Source: Cynocephalus volans (lineage: Eukaryota; Chordata; Mammalia; Dermoptera; Cynocephalidae). Taken from it: DNA of 64,000 bases. Location: NCBI RefSeq assembly GCF_027409185.1, contig NC_084463.1, positions 159,875,869 through 159,939,868 on the forward strand, read 5' to 3'. The position numbers and the translations under genes are program-made. The notes under the pieces were generated by a model. It saw only the letters and a program-made list of their open reading frames with translations, was not told where the DNA came from and did not search any database. This document shows positions 10,201 through 19,923 of this stretch, one piece after another. Numbering within the stretch: the stretch's first letter is position 1; every line of letters starts with the position of its first letter.

Positions 10201-13200
10201 AATACGTTTGGGGATCGTTGAGCTTCCTGGATCTGAAGATCTGTGATTTTTCCTATACCTGGGAAGTTTTCTGCCACTATTTTGTTGAATATGTTTTCAA
10301 TGCAATCTCCTTTTTCCTCCCCTTCTGGAATACCCATGACTCGGATATTTGAGCACTTAAGGTTGTCTGATATCTCTCTCAGATTTTCTTCAATGCCTTT
10401 GATTCTTTTTTCTTTTTTCTTTCTTTCTTTTTTTTTTCTTTTTGTCTGCTTGTGTTATTTCAAACAGCCCATCTTCAAGTTCAGAGGTTCTCTCTTCACC
10501 TTCCACAAGCCTGCTGGTTAAACTTTCCGTTGTGTTTTTTATTTCACTGAATAACTTCTTCAGTTCGGCAAGTTCTGCTACATTTTTTTTCAGGGCATTG
10601 ATTTCCTTGTACATTTCCTCTTTCAGGTCCTGTATACTTTTCCTCGTGTCATCATGTTGTCTAGCTGACTTTTCTTGTATCTCATTCACTTTTCTTAGAA
10701 TTATCACTCGAAATTCCTTGTCAGCCATTTCAAGGGCTTCTTGTTCTATAGGATCTAGAGCTTGAGAGTTACTATCCTTTGGTGGTGTACTTTCTTGATT
10801 TTTTGTATTTCTGGTATCTTTTCTTTGATGTTTATTCATTGTGGCAGGGGGTTTCACAGTCCACAGGTTTGACACTATTGACTGACTAAGATGTTGCTGT
10901 GGTTGCCAATTTGGTATGGCTACCTCAGTGACTGCTCAGTCGGCCACTAGTGCCTTGCGTGTGTGGTTGCCTCAGGTCTTGGGCCTCTCTCCGGGGAGCC
11001 ACCTCTCTGGTCAGCTTGGACTCTGCCGGGCTGCTGGATCATGGGGTGGTACCGTAGGGTGTGTGGTCTCTGCTGAGCTTCCACCTCCCGTGCTGGACTT
11101 CTCCCTGTTCCGTGTGCTCTAGCCTGGGCTGCTGGGATGTGCCGAGGCACCGCAGAGTGTGTGGTCTCTGCAGAGCTTCCCCTTCCCCTGCAGGATGTCT
11201 CCCTGCTCTGTGTGCGCTAGGCTGTGCCTGGGATGGAGCCGGGTGGTGGCAGTGAAGCCTACCTGCTGCTGGATCACGTGGCAGAGGCCCCCCCACAGGG
11301 TGTGTGGACTCTACGGAGCTTCTATCTCCCTTGCTGGATGACTCTGTGCTCCGTACGCATTGGGCCAGGCTGCTGGATCGCTCGGCAGCAGTGTGGTCCC
11401 CATGGAGTTCCCGCCTACCCTACAGGACGTCTCCCTGCTCCGAGCTCACTAGGCCAGGCTGGGAATAGAGCCGGGTGCCTGCGGTGAAGCCTACCTGCTG
11501 GATCACACAGTGGCGGCCCCACAGTGTGTGTGGTTTCTGCAGAGCCTCCGCCTCCCCTGCTGGACGTCTCCCCACTCTGTGCGCACTGGGCTGGGCTGGG
11601 AATGGAGCCGGGTGGCGGCGGTGAAGTCTATCTGCTGGATTGTGCGATGGCGGCCCCGCAGGGCATGTGGTCTCTGTGGAGCTTCTGCCTCCCCTGCTGG
11701 ATGTCACCCTGTTCCATAAGCACTTGATGTTATGTTTTTATAGTTTAAATCGGTTGATTTGTGGGAGAGAGTGATGCTAGGGCCCGTCTATTCCGCCATC
11801 TTGACCGGAAGCCCTAAAAAATACAGTTTCTGAGGCTGGAAAGTCCAAAGTTCAAGGAACACGCTGGTGGTGGTCTTGGTAGTGGCGACAATGACCCAGG
11901 GGTCTCACATTGCTAGATGGCAGAAGCAGAGAGAGCAGAGAGACCCCATCCTGTTGTTATCTTTCAACAGGAAGGTGCAGAGTGTGACTGGGTTGGAAAC
12001 AAAGCCAGAGAGGGCAGGAGCTGGAATGAAGGGCAGCTTGCTTTGATGCCAGGAGACCCCCGAGTGCAGATTTGGTCACAGCCTAAACAGGTTCATGTCC
12101 TCTGGCTGGTCAGTGACCAGGGAGCCCAGGAGATGGTGCTGCCCCAACCCAAGACCTGTATGTGGAAGGATAAGGGCGTCACCTCCTGCCCTTTCCTGGG
12201 ACCAGCCTGACCCTGGGGAGATGCTTCCGGCACCCATAGGCTTCTTCAGGTCTGGCCCTGCCGAGCTGAAATGGGCACCCTTCACGCTGGCTGGGCCTTC
12301 CCACAATGGCCCCTGGTGTGAGCTGGCACTGTGGGCGCCCTTGCGCTCCATGCAGGGACCAACTCCTGGCTGTGCCCTGCAGTTTCTCCATAATGGTCTC
12401 CTACTATGGGCTGGTGCTGGACCTGCAGAGCCTGGGGCGTGACATCTTCCTCCTCCAGGCCCTCTTCGGAGGCATAGACTTCCTGGGCCGGGCCACCACT
12501 ACCTTCCTGCTCAAGTTCCTCGGCCGCCGCATAATCCTGGCCAGTTTCCAGGCCATGGCTGGCTTCTCCATCCTGGTCAACGTGCTGGTGCCACAAGGTG
12601 AGGCGGGCAGCTGAACGGGTGGCAGCCTGGGGCACCATCTCCCCTGCCCACCCCCCTGCACTGCCCATAGGCCTCCTTGCCTTCTGCTGGCCCCAAGGAG
12701 GTGTGTTTTGGGGGCCACAGCCACTGGGTACCATCTCTGCCCAGATCTGTGACTGTCACAACCTCTGCCACCTCGTCTCAGGAATCTAGTCCCCCCCACC
12801 AGCCCCATCCATTTTCCTGATGAGGAAATTGAGATTCAGAGAGAAGCCAGGTTCCCAAGTTCCCCCAGCTAGTAAGTGACAGAGCCAGGGCTTGGACCTG
12901 TCAGGGGAGGAAGTGCCTGGAAAGCTAAGGGGGAAGGAGGGAGGGAGGGAAGGAGAAGGGGGGAGAGAGAGAGAGAGAGATTCTCGCTTGTTAAATGAGC
13001 AAGAATCATTTGTGTGCAGAGAGCTGGGGATGCTGCCAAAGGCCCATCTTACTGTTTTCCTTCCGAATGAGGCTGCGATGCCCTGGAAAACCCTCTCATG
13101 TCTCCTTTTGTCACTCAGGGCGGGAGATGGGAGGGGACAGAGACATGCGTCCTGCGGTGGCAGCAGAGCCAGGAGGATGCCCTGTAGCCAGTGTAAGGTG

Positions 13201-16149
13201 GGCCAGTGGCCCTGCAGGTTGCAGCCTGAGCTCAGGCTCTGAGCAGTATGCAGCGCTCCAAGAAAATGTCTAAAGACAAGCCTTTCCATGGGAACCGTAC
13301 TTGACAGTTTATGAGACTCTACATAACAATGTGTGGGAAAGGGAAGCCGAGGCTCAGGCCACGGCCAGAGAGTGACCCGGACCTCGGCTTCCTGGCCAAG
13401 GATCTGCCATTCACCCACTGGTGCCCACAGGCAGGTGGAGGGGGCAATGAGCAACTTCTGGGGAGTGGGTGCCCCTGCTGTGGGCCTGGCATGGCCTGCC
13501 CTCTCCTTCACATCAAGAAGTGCCTCAGGACCTGAGGAGCTGCAGGGGCCAGGCCTCAAGGGCTACCCTCAGCTGCACCCAAGCTCACCGTCCCAGACCT
13601 GGCAGGGTTTCTGCCCTGTGCTTCACCCTGGCATTATGCCATGATCCCTCCGCCTGTTCCATGTCCCCCGCCTGTTCCATGGTCCTGGGTGGCCTGGCAC
13701 TGAGTCAGCACTGTGGGGACTTGCTGGAGAACCAGCCCCTCTGCTCCAGCCATCTGGGGACCCTCTCGGGCAGATCCCACTTCCTCTGCCTCCTTTTCCT
13801 ACCCAGATTTGCAGACTCTGCGTGTGATCTTTGCAGTGCTGGGAAAGGGATGTTTTGGGATAAGCTTGACCTGCCTCAGCCTCTACAAGACTGAACTCTT
13901 CCCAACTCCACTGCGGTAGGCTGGGCTGCAGGCCACACCCGGGAGGGGCCACCAGGCCTCCGGGTAGGGCAAGGAAGGGACACCCCAGAAGGGCCAGCGG
14001 GGAGGACAGGGGAGGGACTGGCACCCAGGGGCACACAGCCAGGGCTGGGCCAGGAGCCTCTAGAGCAGACCCTCCCCAGAGGGTCTAGACTCGGAAGGTG
14101 GAGGCACAGGAGGGCCCTCGGGGGCATCTAGGCCTGTGTTTTGAAACTGTTTTGAGCCACAGAACCATTTGTTCAGGTGAAATCTTAATAAGAACCCTGA
14201 TAAGGAGACCAAGAGCTGTCCGGGTGGTAGGGGGACCCCCAACCCACTTCCTACTCCCTTCCTGCCCTAAGAGAAGCCTGAGTCGGCTCATCAGGACCCC
14301 AGGATTCCGTGAAACACAGTAGAAAGTCAGTGGTCCTGAGCCTCACCATCCCCGCGTGTGAAGCTGGGTAAACTGAGGCTCAGACTGAAGGACTGACTCA
14401 GCAGAGGGTAGGACTGGACCCCGCTCGCCAGGCCTCAGCCAGTGTTCTTCCCGCCACGACGGTACTCACCCACCACTCATTTGTTCATCCTTTCGTTCAT
14501 TTTTTTTTTTCCACGAACATTTATTGATTTTGTTGACATTATATGGAAAGCCTGAGCTGGTGCTCGGTGGCCTACAGGTAGCACTGACAAGCCCCTAAAT
14601 TACCTAGGAGTGAGAATGAGCTGGGCCCCAGAGAGGTCCCCTGAAAAACTAGATGGGAAAATCGGGGTGGGCTCCATGGAGGAGGTGACATCAGGGGAGG
14701 GCAATGCCCGCAGCCCAGCTGTCCCTCCCCTGGCATCCCCGGGCTCAGCCAAACTGTCCTCGCGCCACAGTGGTAGCTGCGACATGGGTCTGGAACCTCC
14801 CCTCCCCCCCCCAGGATGACAGCAGATGGCTTGCTGCAGTCGGTAGGCCGGCTGGGAGCTATGATGGGTCCCCTGATCAGGATGACTCACCAGGCCCTGC
14901 CCCTGCTGCCTCCGCTCTCCTACGGAGTCATCCCCATCGCATCCAGCCTGGTGCTCCTGCTTTTTCTCCCAGAGACCCAGGGTTTTCCACTCCCCGACAC
15001 TATCCAGGACCTGGAGAGCCAGTGAGTGACCCGCGGCTGCCCCCTGGGGCTGGGCTTCCTCTCGGACTGGGACGGAGACGGGCTGCCCAGGACAGAGGCA
15101 CAAGTTGTCAAGGCTTGTGTTTCTGAAGCCATTTCATCTTTACAACAACCCCGCCAGGGTGGTATTCCTATCCCTGTAGACAGATGCAAAAGCCGAGGCT
15201 CAGAGAGATGAAGTGACTTATCCCAGGTCTCACAGGTAGAAGGTGACCGTAGCTCGGGCAGGAAAACATAACAGCAGAGGGGCAGGCTCGGCAGCCAGAC
15301 TGCCTGGAGCTGGGCTCTGCACTCCTCCGGGCAAGTTACTTAACCTGTCCTACCAAAATGGACACGAGAAGACACAGTTTCAACTGTCCTGGTCAAATCT
15401 GCCCACAAAGAATTCCAGGCCCAGACAGAGCAACAGGTGAGGTCTCTCCAGCCCTTGAGGAAAACACAGTGCCACCTCACATCCGTTCCAGGGCAGCAGG
15501 ACGAGAGATCTCCCCAACCTCGTTTTATAGCCAGGATCGCCTCTGCACGCCAAAAAAAAAAAAAACCAACAAACAGCCTGGCGTGCAGAGATGTGCTCAG
15601 GTTTAAGTGAGTTATCGTATGAAGGCACCCAGGACACTGGCTGGCCCGCAGCAGGTGCTCTGCACGTGTGGCTGTGTGGCCTGGGTGCAGGTGTTCACAG
15701 GGACTCCTGAAGCTGGGCAGGAACCAAGGCCGTGATAATAGTTACAGTAACAGTGATACATTATTGTTTTAATATAGCATCTTATTTAATCTAATTAATA
15801 CAACAACCCCACAAGGTGCTGTTATGGTCCAATTTCACTGTCGAGGAAAGTGAGATGCAGAAAGTTATGTAACTTGCCTAAAGGCTCCTGGCTGACGAGT
15901 GGGGAAACCGCAACTTAATTTATTCTTTATTCCATTTATTGGTGTTGTGCACCCACCATGTGTCACTGTGCTTTGAGTACACAGCAGGGAATGAAACGCT
16001 AGTGTCCTAGAGCTTACACTCCCTCCAGGCCCAGGCGTGCAGCCTTTTCGCCACATATCACTGCTCTCTCTCTGGGTTATTCTAGGAAATCAGCAGCAGC
16101 CAGAGGTGGTCAGCGTGAGGTGGTCATTACAGAAAGCACCTGGTTCTAG
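1049..16149 (+). CDS. SLC22A11: SLC22A11 (OAT4 organic anion transporter), partial, coding exons 3-10
   Basis: Join: 1049-1203, 1304-1472, 3177-3300, 3834-3949, 12383-12597, 13807-13915, 14815-15021, 16086-16149. The product is a 12-TM major facilitator of the SLC22 organic-anion family. By family knowledge it exchanges sulfated steroids, urate and other organic anions at the apical membrane of renal proximal tubule and in placenta. The frame is open through all eight exons and ends at TAG 16147-16149. Hallmarks are FGRK after TM2, [10 protein letters not shown] after TM6, SYYGL in TM7, ELFPT in TM10 and PETQG after TM12. Residues match my memory of human OAT4 much better than URAT1 (for example VEWTTT and LGKGCFGIS). 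Exons 1-2, which encode TM1, the glycosylated loop and TM2, are absent from 1-1048 and must lie upstream. The C-terminus STWF fits a class I PDZ ligand (human ends STSL). The gene is a tandem paralogue of the downstream SLC22A12. Confidence 0.95.
1304..1472 (+). CDS. SLC22A11: SLC22A11 coding exon 4 (TM5-TM6)
   Basis: Acceptor TTTTCAG|TGG, donor CCTG|GTCAGT, 169 nt (same as SLC22A12). It encodes [17 protein letters not shown], then two membrane segments ending VSLISW. The intron before it is only 100 nt. Confidence 0.93.
2205..2330 (-). mobile_element. L2 3'-end fragment
   Basis: The stretch shows the typical L2/MIR tail reversed: tattta-ctgagctcctg, a ccaga-cac core, then a ttggagacacaccagtgaac segment. 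It is an old fragment inside SLC22A11 intron 4. Confidence 0.6.
2400..2605 (-). mobile_element. MIR SINE
   Basis: Antisense MIR core: cattttcagatgggg, gcccagagaggtgaagtcac, ttgcccgaggtcatacagct, gatttgaacccaggcaggct, then ttaacca. It lies in intron 4 of SLC22A11. Confidence 0.85.
3177..3300 (+). CDS. SLC22A11: SLC22A11 coding exon 5 (cytoplasmic loop after TM6)
   Basis: Acceptor CAACAG|G, donor CAGAG|GTGAGA, 124 nt (same as SLC22A12). It completes Trp and encodes the SLC22 signature [10 protein letters not shown], followed by the basic loop [13 protein letters not shown]. Confidence 0.94.
3375..3690. repeat. Imperfect CAC/CAT trinucleotide array
   Basis: About 300 bp of interspersed cac, cat and cca triplets (caccatcagcc, catcaccaccatcac) fill most of SLC22A11 intron 5, ending about 145 bp before exon 6. 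Reading frames across it give His/Thr-rich strings that are repeat artefacts. Confidence 0.85.
3834..3949 (+). CDS. SLC22A11: SLC22A11 coding exon 6 (loop to start of TM7)
   Basis: The 116 nt equal exon 6 of SLC22A12. The exon encodes [20 protein letters not shown], then [18 protein letters not shown] and the first two bases of Asn. Both borders are weak: the acceptor is CTGGAG|G (G at -3) and the donor is AAA|GTACGC. A better CAG lies 19 nt upstream (3812-3814), but using it would shift the frame. The coding potential is unambiguous, but the efficiency of inclusion is open. Confidence 0.88.
4285..4450 (-). mobile_element. MIR SINE
   Basis: Antisense MIR features: cctcatagcaacccaattca, cagatggggaaagtggagtc, gtaagtaactcgcccaacat and catctgaacccaggctgagc. 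Confidence 0.75.
5650..9647 (-). pseudogene. L1 ORF2 (endonuclease / reverse transcriptase), inactivated
   Basis: Read leftward. The start and endonuclease domain (9647-8754) keep the catalytic-type motifs QETHL, AGDLN and SDHN. The reverse transcriptase core has FADDMILY (in 7179-7646). The C-terminal part has a Cys motif CWRGCG (in 6070-7149) and the tail [18 protein letters not shown] (in 5650-6012). The frame is split into at least five pieces, with breaks near 8.65-8.75, 8.32, 7.66, 7.16 and 6.0-6.1 kb. A SINE sits near the N-terminus. It would have copied its own RNA by target-primed reverse transcription; it cannot now do so. Confidence 0.9.
9450..9608 (+). mobile_element. tRNA-Ile-derived dimeric SINE (CYN-like) nested in L1 ORF2
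   Basis: The 15-bp target duplication aagagttgttattga lies at 9435-9449 and 9609-9623. The body starts gggccaagcccatggc, carries a B-box-like gttcggatcctatatggg and ends in a long A tract. It inserted opposite to the L1 coding strand and postdates the L1. Confidence 0.93.
9891..10875 (-). pseudogene. L1 ORF1 (RNA-binding coiled-coil protein), inactivated
   Basis: The N-terminal half (10875-10390) is a charged coiled coil with heptad-like [20 protein letters not shown] and a Lys-rich end. The C-terminal half (10337-9891) holds the RRM/CTD-like segment, with [20 protein letters not shown] and [11 protein letters not shown]. An expanded TTTCTTTC-type tract near 10410-10443 (Lys-rich on the coding strand) lies at the junction where the frame is lost. 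Confidence 0.85.
11030..11720 (-). repeat. Tandem monomers of the L1 5' region
   Basis: Six diverged units start near 11059, 11157, 11300, 11391, 11525 and 11663, so they are about 91-141 bp long. Each contains gtgtgtggtctctgcagagc or a variant, then cccctgctggatgtctccct, and several add atggagccgggtggcggc. The layout resembles the monomer promoters of rodent L1s. Confidence 0.85.
11815..11938 (-). mobile_element. Extra segment between L1 5' end and its target duplication (MaLR-LTR-like)
   Basis: Read on the minus strand, this 124-bp piece has ccttgaactttggactttcc and agcctcagaaactgtat. That recalls the common MaLR LTR motif ending in 'cagcctccagaactgtgag'. It lies inside the target-site duplication although it is outside the L1 consensus start. 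Confidence 0.6.
12383..12597 (+). CDS. SLC22A11: SLC22A11 coding exon 7 (TM7-TM9)
   Basis: Acceptor CCTGCAG|T, donor CACAAG|GTGAGG, 215 nt (same as SLC22A12). It reads [20 protein letters not shown], then [20 protein letters not shown] and LVNVLVPQ. Confidence 0.95.
12928..12981. repeat. Purine-rich microsatellite (GGGA)n/(GA)n
   Basis: ggagggagggagggaagg is followed by gggagagagagagagagaga, in SLC22A11 intron 7. The rest of this intron (12598-13806) shows no coding feature. Confidence 0.9.
13807..13915 (+). CDS. SLC22A11: SLC22A11 coding exon 8 (TM10)
   Basis: Acceptor TACCCAG|A, donor CTGCG|GTAGGC, 109 nt (same as SLC22A12). It encodes [19 protein letters not shown] and the major-facilitator element ELFPTPLR. 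Confidence 0.95.
14815..15021 (+). CDS. SLC22A11: SLC22A11 coding exon 9 (TM11-TM12)
   Basis: The acceptor lies after a C run (CCCCAG|G), the donor is GAGAGCCA|GTGAGT, and the length is 207 nt. It encodes [22 protein letters not shown]12 and [19 protein letters not shown]. The conserved VGRLGA Arg aligns with URAT1 Arg477. Confidence 0.95.
15110..15250 (-). mobile_element. MIR SINE
   Basis: In SLC22A11 intron 9: atctttacaacaaccccgcc, gaggctcagagagatgaagt and gacttatcccaggtctcaca. A shorter MIR-like piece in the other orientation follows near 15285-15350. Confidence 0.75.
15740..15905 (-). mobile_element. MIR SINE
   Basis: tacaacaaccccacaaggtg, ccaatttcactgtcgaggaa and gttatgtaacttgcctaaag in antisense MIR order. 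It is followed to about 16020 by an L2-like tail (tttattggtgttgtgcaccc ... acagcagggaatgaaac). Confidence 0.75.
16086..16149 (+). CDS. SLC22A11: SLC22A11 coding exon 10 (C-terminal tail and stop)
   Basis: Acceptor TTATTCTAG|G, then 64 nt to TAG, identical in length to the last coding exon of SLC22A12. The tail reads [20 protein letters not shown]. The final four residues, STWF, are compatible with class I PDZ binding (PDZK1/NHERF-type scaffolds, known for human OAT4). Confidence 0.9.
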
Positions 16150-17285
16150 AAACTCTGTCTACGTGGAGCCCCTTTGGCCAAAGACCCCTGGGGAAGGAGT
16201 TGCCTCTTCTCCAATCAGAGGGTGGAGGCGAGCTGGGCAACCTGGAAGGCTTGGCTTGGCGGGGCCAGGCAGCCACGGCTGAGTGGGCAGCGGGCTGTCT
16301 GCTGTGGCTGGAGCTGCCTCCACTGCTCACTCCCACTCTCCCTATGCTGGTCAGATCCTCTGCCATACCCCAGCCCGACAGGAGCCTGCAGCAGGTGGCC
16401 ACACCCAGCCTGGCTGCTCTCGGTTCCACCTGATTAAGATAGGTCCTCTCCTTTTCTCTACCTGGCTCACATTTTCACACCTTCACTCAGCCACCCCAAT
16501 AGGAGCTTGAGGTTCCAATCTCATCTGCAAAAAGGGAATGATCGAGAATTTACCTCCCAGGGTGGTTATCAGGGTTAATTAATCTTAGCACAAGCCAGAG
16601 TTCAACAAATGGAGCCTGTTAACAGAGCCTCCAGGTACAGGTTGTGCCCTGCCCGAAGGCACCCAGCTAGGGAGGCACATGGGGGCCAAAATCCAGCCCA
16701 GGCCTTCCTGACCCAGCCACCTACACTAATAGGGGCTGTGTTCACTCCAAGAAAGGAGCTGTTTTAATCACCTCCTATTTACCCAGCGGTGAGGGAGGGA
16801 TTTCTGCCCTATAGTCATGGGGATGGCCAAACGCCCGACTCCAAACACTGGACAGATGAGGTTGAAATCAGCTTATGACTCACATATACTCACAGCTGGG
16901 GAAGACGACAGGCCCACCGTGCAGGACCACATAGGAGCAGCATGAACAACCAGGGGCTGTGGGAGGCAGGCTTTGTAGTATCAAAAGGGCGAGGTGGCTC
17001 CTGGTTTCTCAGGAGGCTGTGATTGGCTTGTTTGAATAATTCTTCAGGCTAGCAGGGAAGTGAGCCCACTAGGGCAGGGATAACAGGACCTGACTTGGTC
17101 TCCTCAGTAAGGAGGGTCGTTGGGCCAGGGGACCTTATCCATGGGAGTAGAGTGCGGAGAGAGCTTGCAGTTAGGCCACCCAGGACCCTACTTCTTCACC
17201 AGACGTTAGGGCAGCACACAATATTGGGCCTTAGTTTTAGGCTTTATACCACAAAAAATAAAGGTTTTGTACCCTTTGTTGTTTG
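16150..17285 (+). other. SLC22A11: SLC22A11 3' UTR (predicted)
   Basis: It runs from the stop codon to just past AATAAA at 17257-17262. It is mostly unique sequence with no competing canonical signal seen before it. The end position is inferred. Confidence 0.7.
17257..17262 (+). terminator. SLC22A11: Poly(A) signal AATAAA of SLC22A11
   Basis: aaaaaataaaggttttgtac is followed within 30 bases by the GT-rich ttgttgtttgtctgtctgga, the expected downstream element. Cleavage is predicted near 17280. Confidence 0.75.
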
Positions 17286-17339
17286 TCTGTCTGGAGGGGA
17301 CACCTTTTCCTAATTCACACAAAGACCCTCCCTGTGCAA

Positions 17340-17485
17340 ACGGCAGCCCACACTATTGAGACTATGGAATGGTTGAGGCTGACTGTCTATTTTAGAGGTG
17401 AGGAAGCTAATGCTTAGAGAGGTGGAGTGACGTGCTCACAGTCACACAGCTGGACCCAGCCCTGACGCCCAGCCCAGGGTTCTTT
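17340..17485 (-). mobile_element. MIR SINE
   Basis: tctattttagaggtgaggaa, gcttagagaggtggagtgac and gtgctcacagtcacacagct in antisense MIR order, immediately downstream of SLC22A11. Confidence 0.75.
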
Positions 17486-17589
17486 CCGGTGCCTTAGTCT
17501 CCTAACCCTTATCTCAACCCCTCTATGTCCCACTATCTGTACCCATATCACAAAATTACCCCCACACACTTCCCTGGAGATCCATACCC

Positions 17590-17940
17590 TTTAGACAGCT
17601 GCCCACTTGACATTTGGATGACTCAGGGAAACCACAAACCCCAGGGCCTCCTGGTCTACCTCTCTCACATGGGATGCACACCCAGTCAATCGATTTTATC
17701 TCCTCATAGCTCCCCAATCCATCTACTTCTCCTTCACTGTAACTACCACCCTGGTCCATGCCATCATTATACCTGGTTGCCAAACTGGTCCCTGAGGTCC
17801 ACACTATCCTCAACACAGCAGCCACAGTGCTTACTTAGAACACAATTCACATCAAGTCTCCTCTCTGCTTAAAACCCTCCAGTGATTCAGGACAAAAGAT
17901 CACATTTTCCTCCCGACAGGGCCTTGCCTGGTTAGGTTCC
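17590..17940 (+). mobile_element. L2-like fragment
   Basis: The stretch has the L2-style phrases tgtaactaccaccctggtcc, accaggttgcc-like spacing, acatcaagtctcctctctgc and ttaaaaccctccagtgattc. Assignment is from memory of the family, so the limits are approximate. Confidence 0.55.
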
Positions 17941-18207
17941 CAGCCTTATCCCACATGACAATAAATTTTAAAGGATTCAAATTACACAAAGAATGTTCTT
18001 AAACCATCATGGAATTGAATTAGAAATCAGTCACAGAAAGATGTGTATAAAAGCTCTTCAAACTACACAACACACTTCTAAATAAGCCATGGATCAAAGA
18101 AATAATCACAAAGGAAATTAGACAATTTTTGAACTGAGTGAAAATGGAAAAAATGACATATCAAAATGTATGGGATGAAGCTAAAGCAGTGATTAAAGGA
18201 AAATTTA

Positions 18208-18393
18208 TTTTATTTTTTTGTTGTTGTTTATTTTGTGACCGAGAAGGGGATCGCAACCCTTGGCTTGGTGTCGCCCGCACCATACTCAGCCAGTGAGCGC
18301 ACCGGCCATCCCTATATAGGATCCGAACCCACAGCGGGAGCACCGCTGCACTCCCAGCATCGTACTCTCCTGAGTGCGCCACAGGGCCAGCCC
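18208..18393 (-). mobile_element. tRNA-Ile-derived SINE (CYN-like), minus
   Basis: The minus-strand copy starts at gggccagccc (18393 leftward) and has a B-box-like reverse of gggttcggatcctatatagg. It ends with the reverse of ccttggcttggtgtc and a T-rich tail at 18208-18228. It abuts the next SINE head-to-head. Confidence 0.9.
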
Positions 18394-18553
18394 ATGGCTC
18401 ACTCAGGAGAGTGTGGTTCTGATAACGCCAAGGCCATGGGTTCGGATCCCATATAGGGATGGCTGGTTAGCTCACTGGGTGAGTGTGGTGCTGACAACAC
18501 CAAGTCAAGGGTTAAGATCCCCTTACCGGTCATCTTTAAAAAGAAAAAAAAAA
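18384..18553 (+). mobile_element. tRNA-Ile-derived dimeric SINE (CYN-like), plus
   Basis: It begins gggccagcccatggctcact. The first half has aaggccatgggttcggatcc. The second half begins at ggctggttagctcactgggt, very close to mammalian tRNA-Ile with its A box. It ends ccttaccggtcatctttaaa plus A-rich tail. It shares the 10-bp gggccagccc with the inverted neighbour. Confidence 0.92.
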
Positions 18554-19923
18554 GTCTCAAATCAAATACCTCAGCTTCCCAGCTTCCACCCTAGGAAACT
18601 AAAAAAAGGAAAAAAAAAAAAAAAAAAAAGAAAGAAAGAAAAATAATAAACAAGAGAAATCAGAGAAAGAAAAGAAATAAAGAAAATCAATGAAACCTAA
18701 AGCTGGTTCTTTGAGAAGGCCAATGAATTTTATAAACCTCTAGCCATACTGATAAAGGGAAAAAAAAAAAAAGAAGACACCCATTACCCATATAGGGAAT
18801 AAGAGAGGAAACATCATTACATATCCTACAGACATTAAAATAATAATAAGGGGATATTATGAGCAATATTTTGGGGATATTATGAGCAATAAGGGGATAT
18901 TATGAGCAAAATTTTACCAAAACATTTGACCACTTAGATAAAACTAACAAATTTCTTGAAGGACACAAACTATCACAGCTCACTAAAGAAGAATAGATAA
19001 CCTTAGTATCACTAAATCTATTAAATAAATTGAATTTATGGTTTAAAACCTTTCCACAGAGAAAATTCCAGGCCCAAATGGCCACACTGGTGAATGCTGC
19101 CACACCTTCAAATGAGACATAATAGCAATTCTACACAAAATGTTCCAGGAAATTAAAAAAGAGGTAACACTTCCCAACTCAGTCCATGAGGCCAGCATTA
19201 CCCTGATATGCAAACCAGAAAAAGGCATTATAAGAAAAGAAAACTATAAACCAATGTCTTTTATAAACATAGACACAAAAATTCTTAACAAGCATTTAGC
19301 AAGTTAAATCCAACAATATATTTTTTAGAACTGGGCAATACACCATGACCAAGTGAACTTTATCCCTGGAATGCAAAGTTGGTTTAACATTTGAAAATCA
19401 AGGTTAACGAACTAAATTATTAACAAATGGAAAGAGAAAAACCATATGTCATCTCAACAGATACAGAAAGAGCATTTGAAAAAATTCATCATCCATTTCT
19501 GATAAACAGCATTCAGCAAACTAGAAATACCAAGGAACTTCCTCAACATGTTAATGGACATCTATGCCCTAGATAGGGCATCCTGTTACCATAGAGGTTA
19601 CATCCTACTTAATGATGAGAGACTATGCGCTTTTCTCTTAAGATCAGGAATGAGGCTAGGATGTCCACTCTCACCACTTCTATTCAACATTGGTCCTAGT
19701 CAGTGCAACAAAGCAAGAAGAATGAATGAAAGGCATACAGATAAGAGAGGGAGACAGAAAAGTGTCTTTATTTGCAGATGATATAATAATCTATATAGAA
19801 AATCCTAAGGAATCTACAAAAATGTTACTGGAACTAATGGATTTAGCAAAGTCACAGGATACTAGGTCAATATACAAAAATCTGTTGTATTTCGGTACAC
19901 TAATAACCATCAAAAATTGAATG

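Larger units (their letters stand above)
5406..11938 (-). mobile_element. Near full-length L1 LINE with a 14-bp target-site duplication
   Basis: A minus-strand L1 lies in SLC22A11 intron 6. Its 3' end and poly-A (as T) start at about 5406. ORF2 debris covers 5650-9647, ORF1 debris 9891-10875, and a tandem-monomer 5' region about 11030-11720. The 5' terminus at about 11814 reads TTCCGGTCAAGATGGCGG on the minus strand, including a YY1-type AAGATGGCGG. The 14-bp direct repeat agagaccccatcct occurs at 5392-5405 and 11939-11952, so the inserted block includes 124 bp beyond the canonical 5' end. Both ORFs are broken, so this copy looks dead. Confidence 0.92.
3950..12382 (+). other. SLC22A11: SLC22A11 intron 6
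   Basis: This 8.4 kb intron contains a MIR (about 4290-4450), the L1 insertion (5406-11938) with a nested SINE, and unique flanks. The pre-insertion intron would have been about 1.9 kb. It ends CCCTGCAG. Confidence 0.85.

Noticed and set aside
18455-18532. A tRNA-Ile-like sequence with A and B boxes
   Set aside because: It is the second half of a SINE with an A-rich tail and related copies nearby, not a functional tRNA gene.
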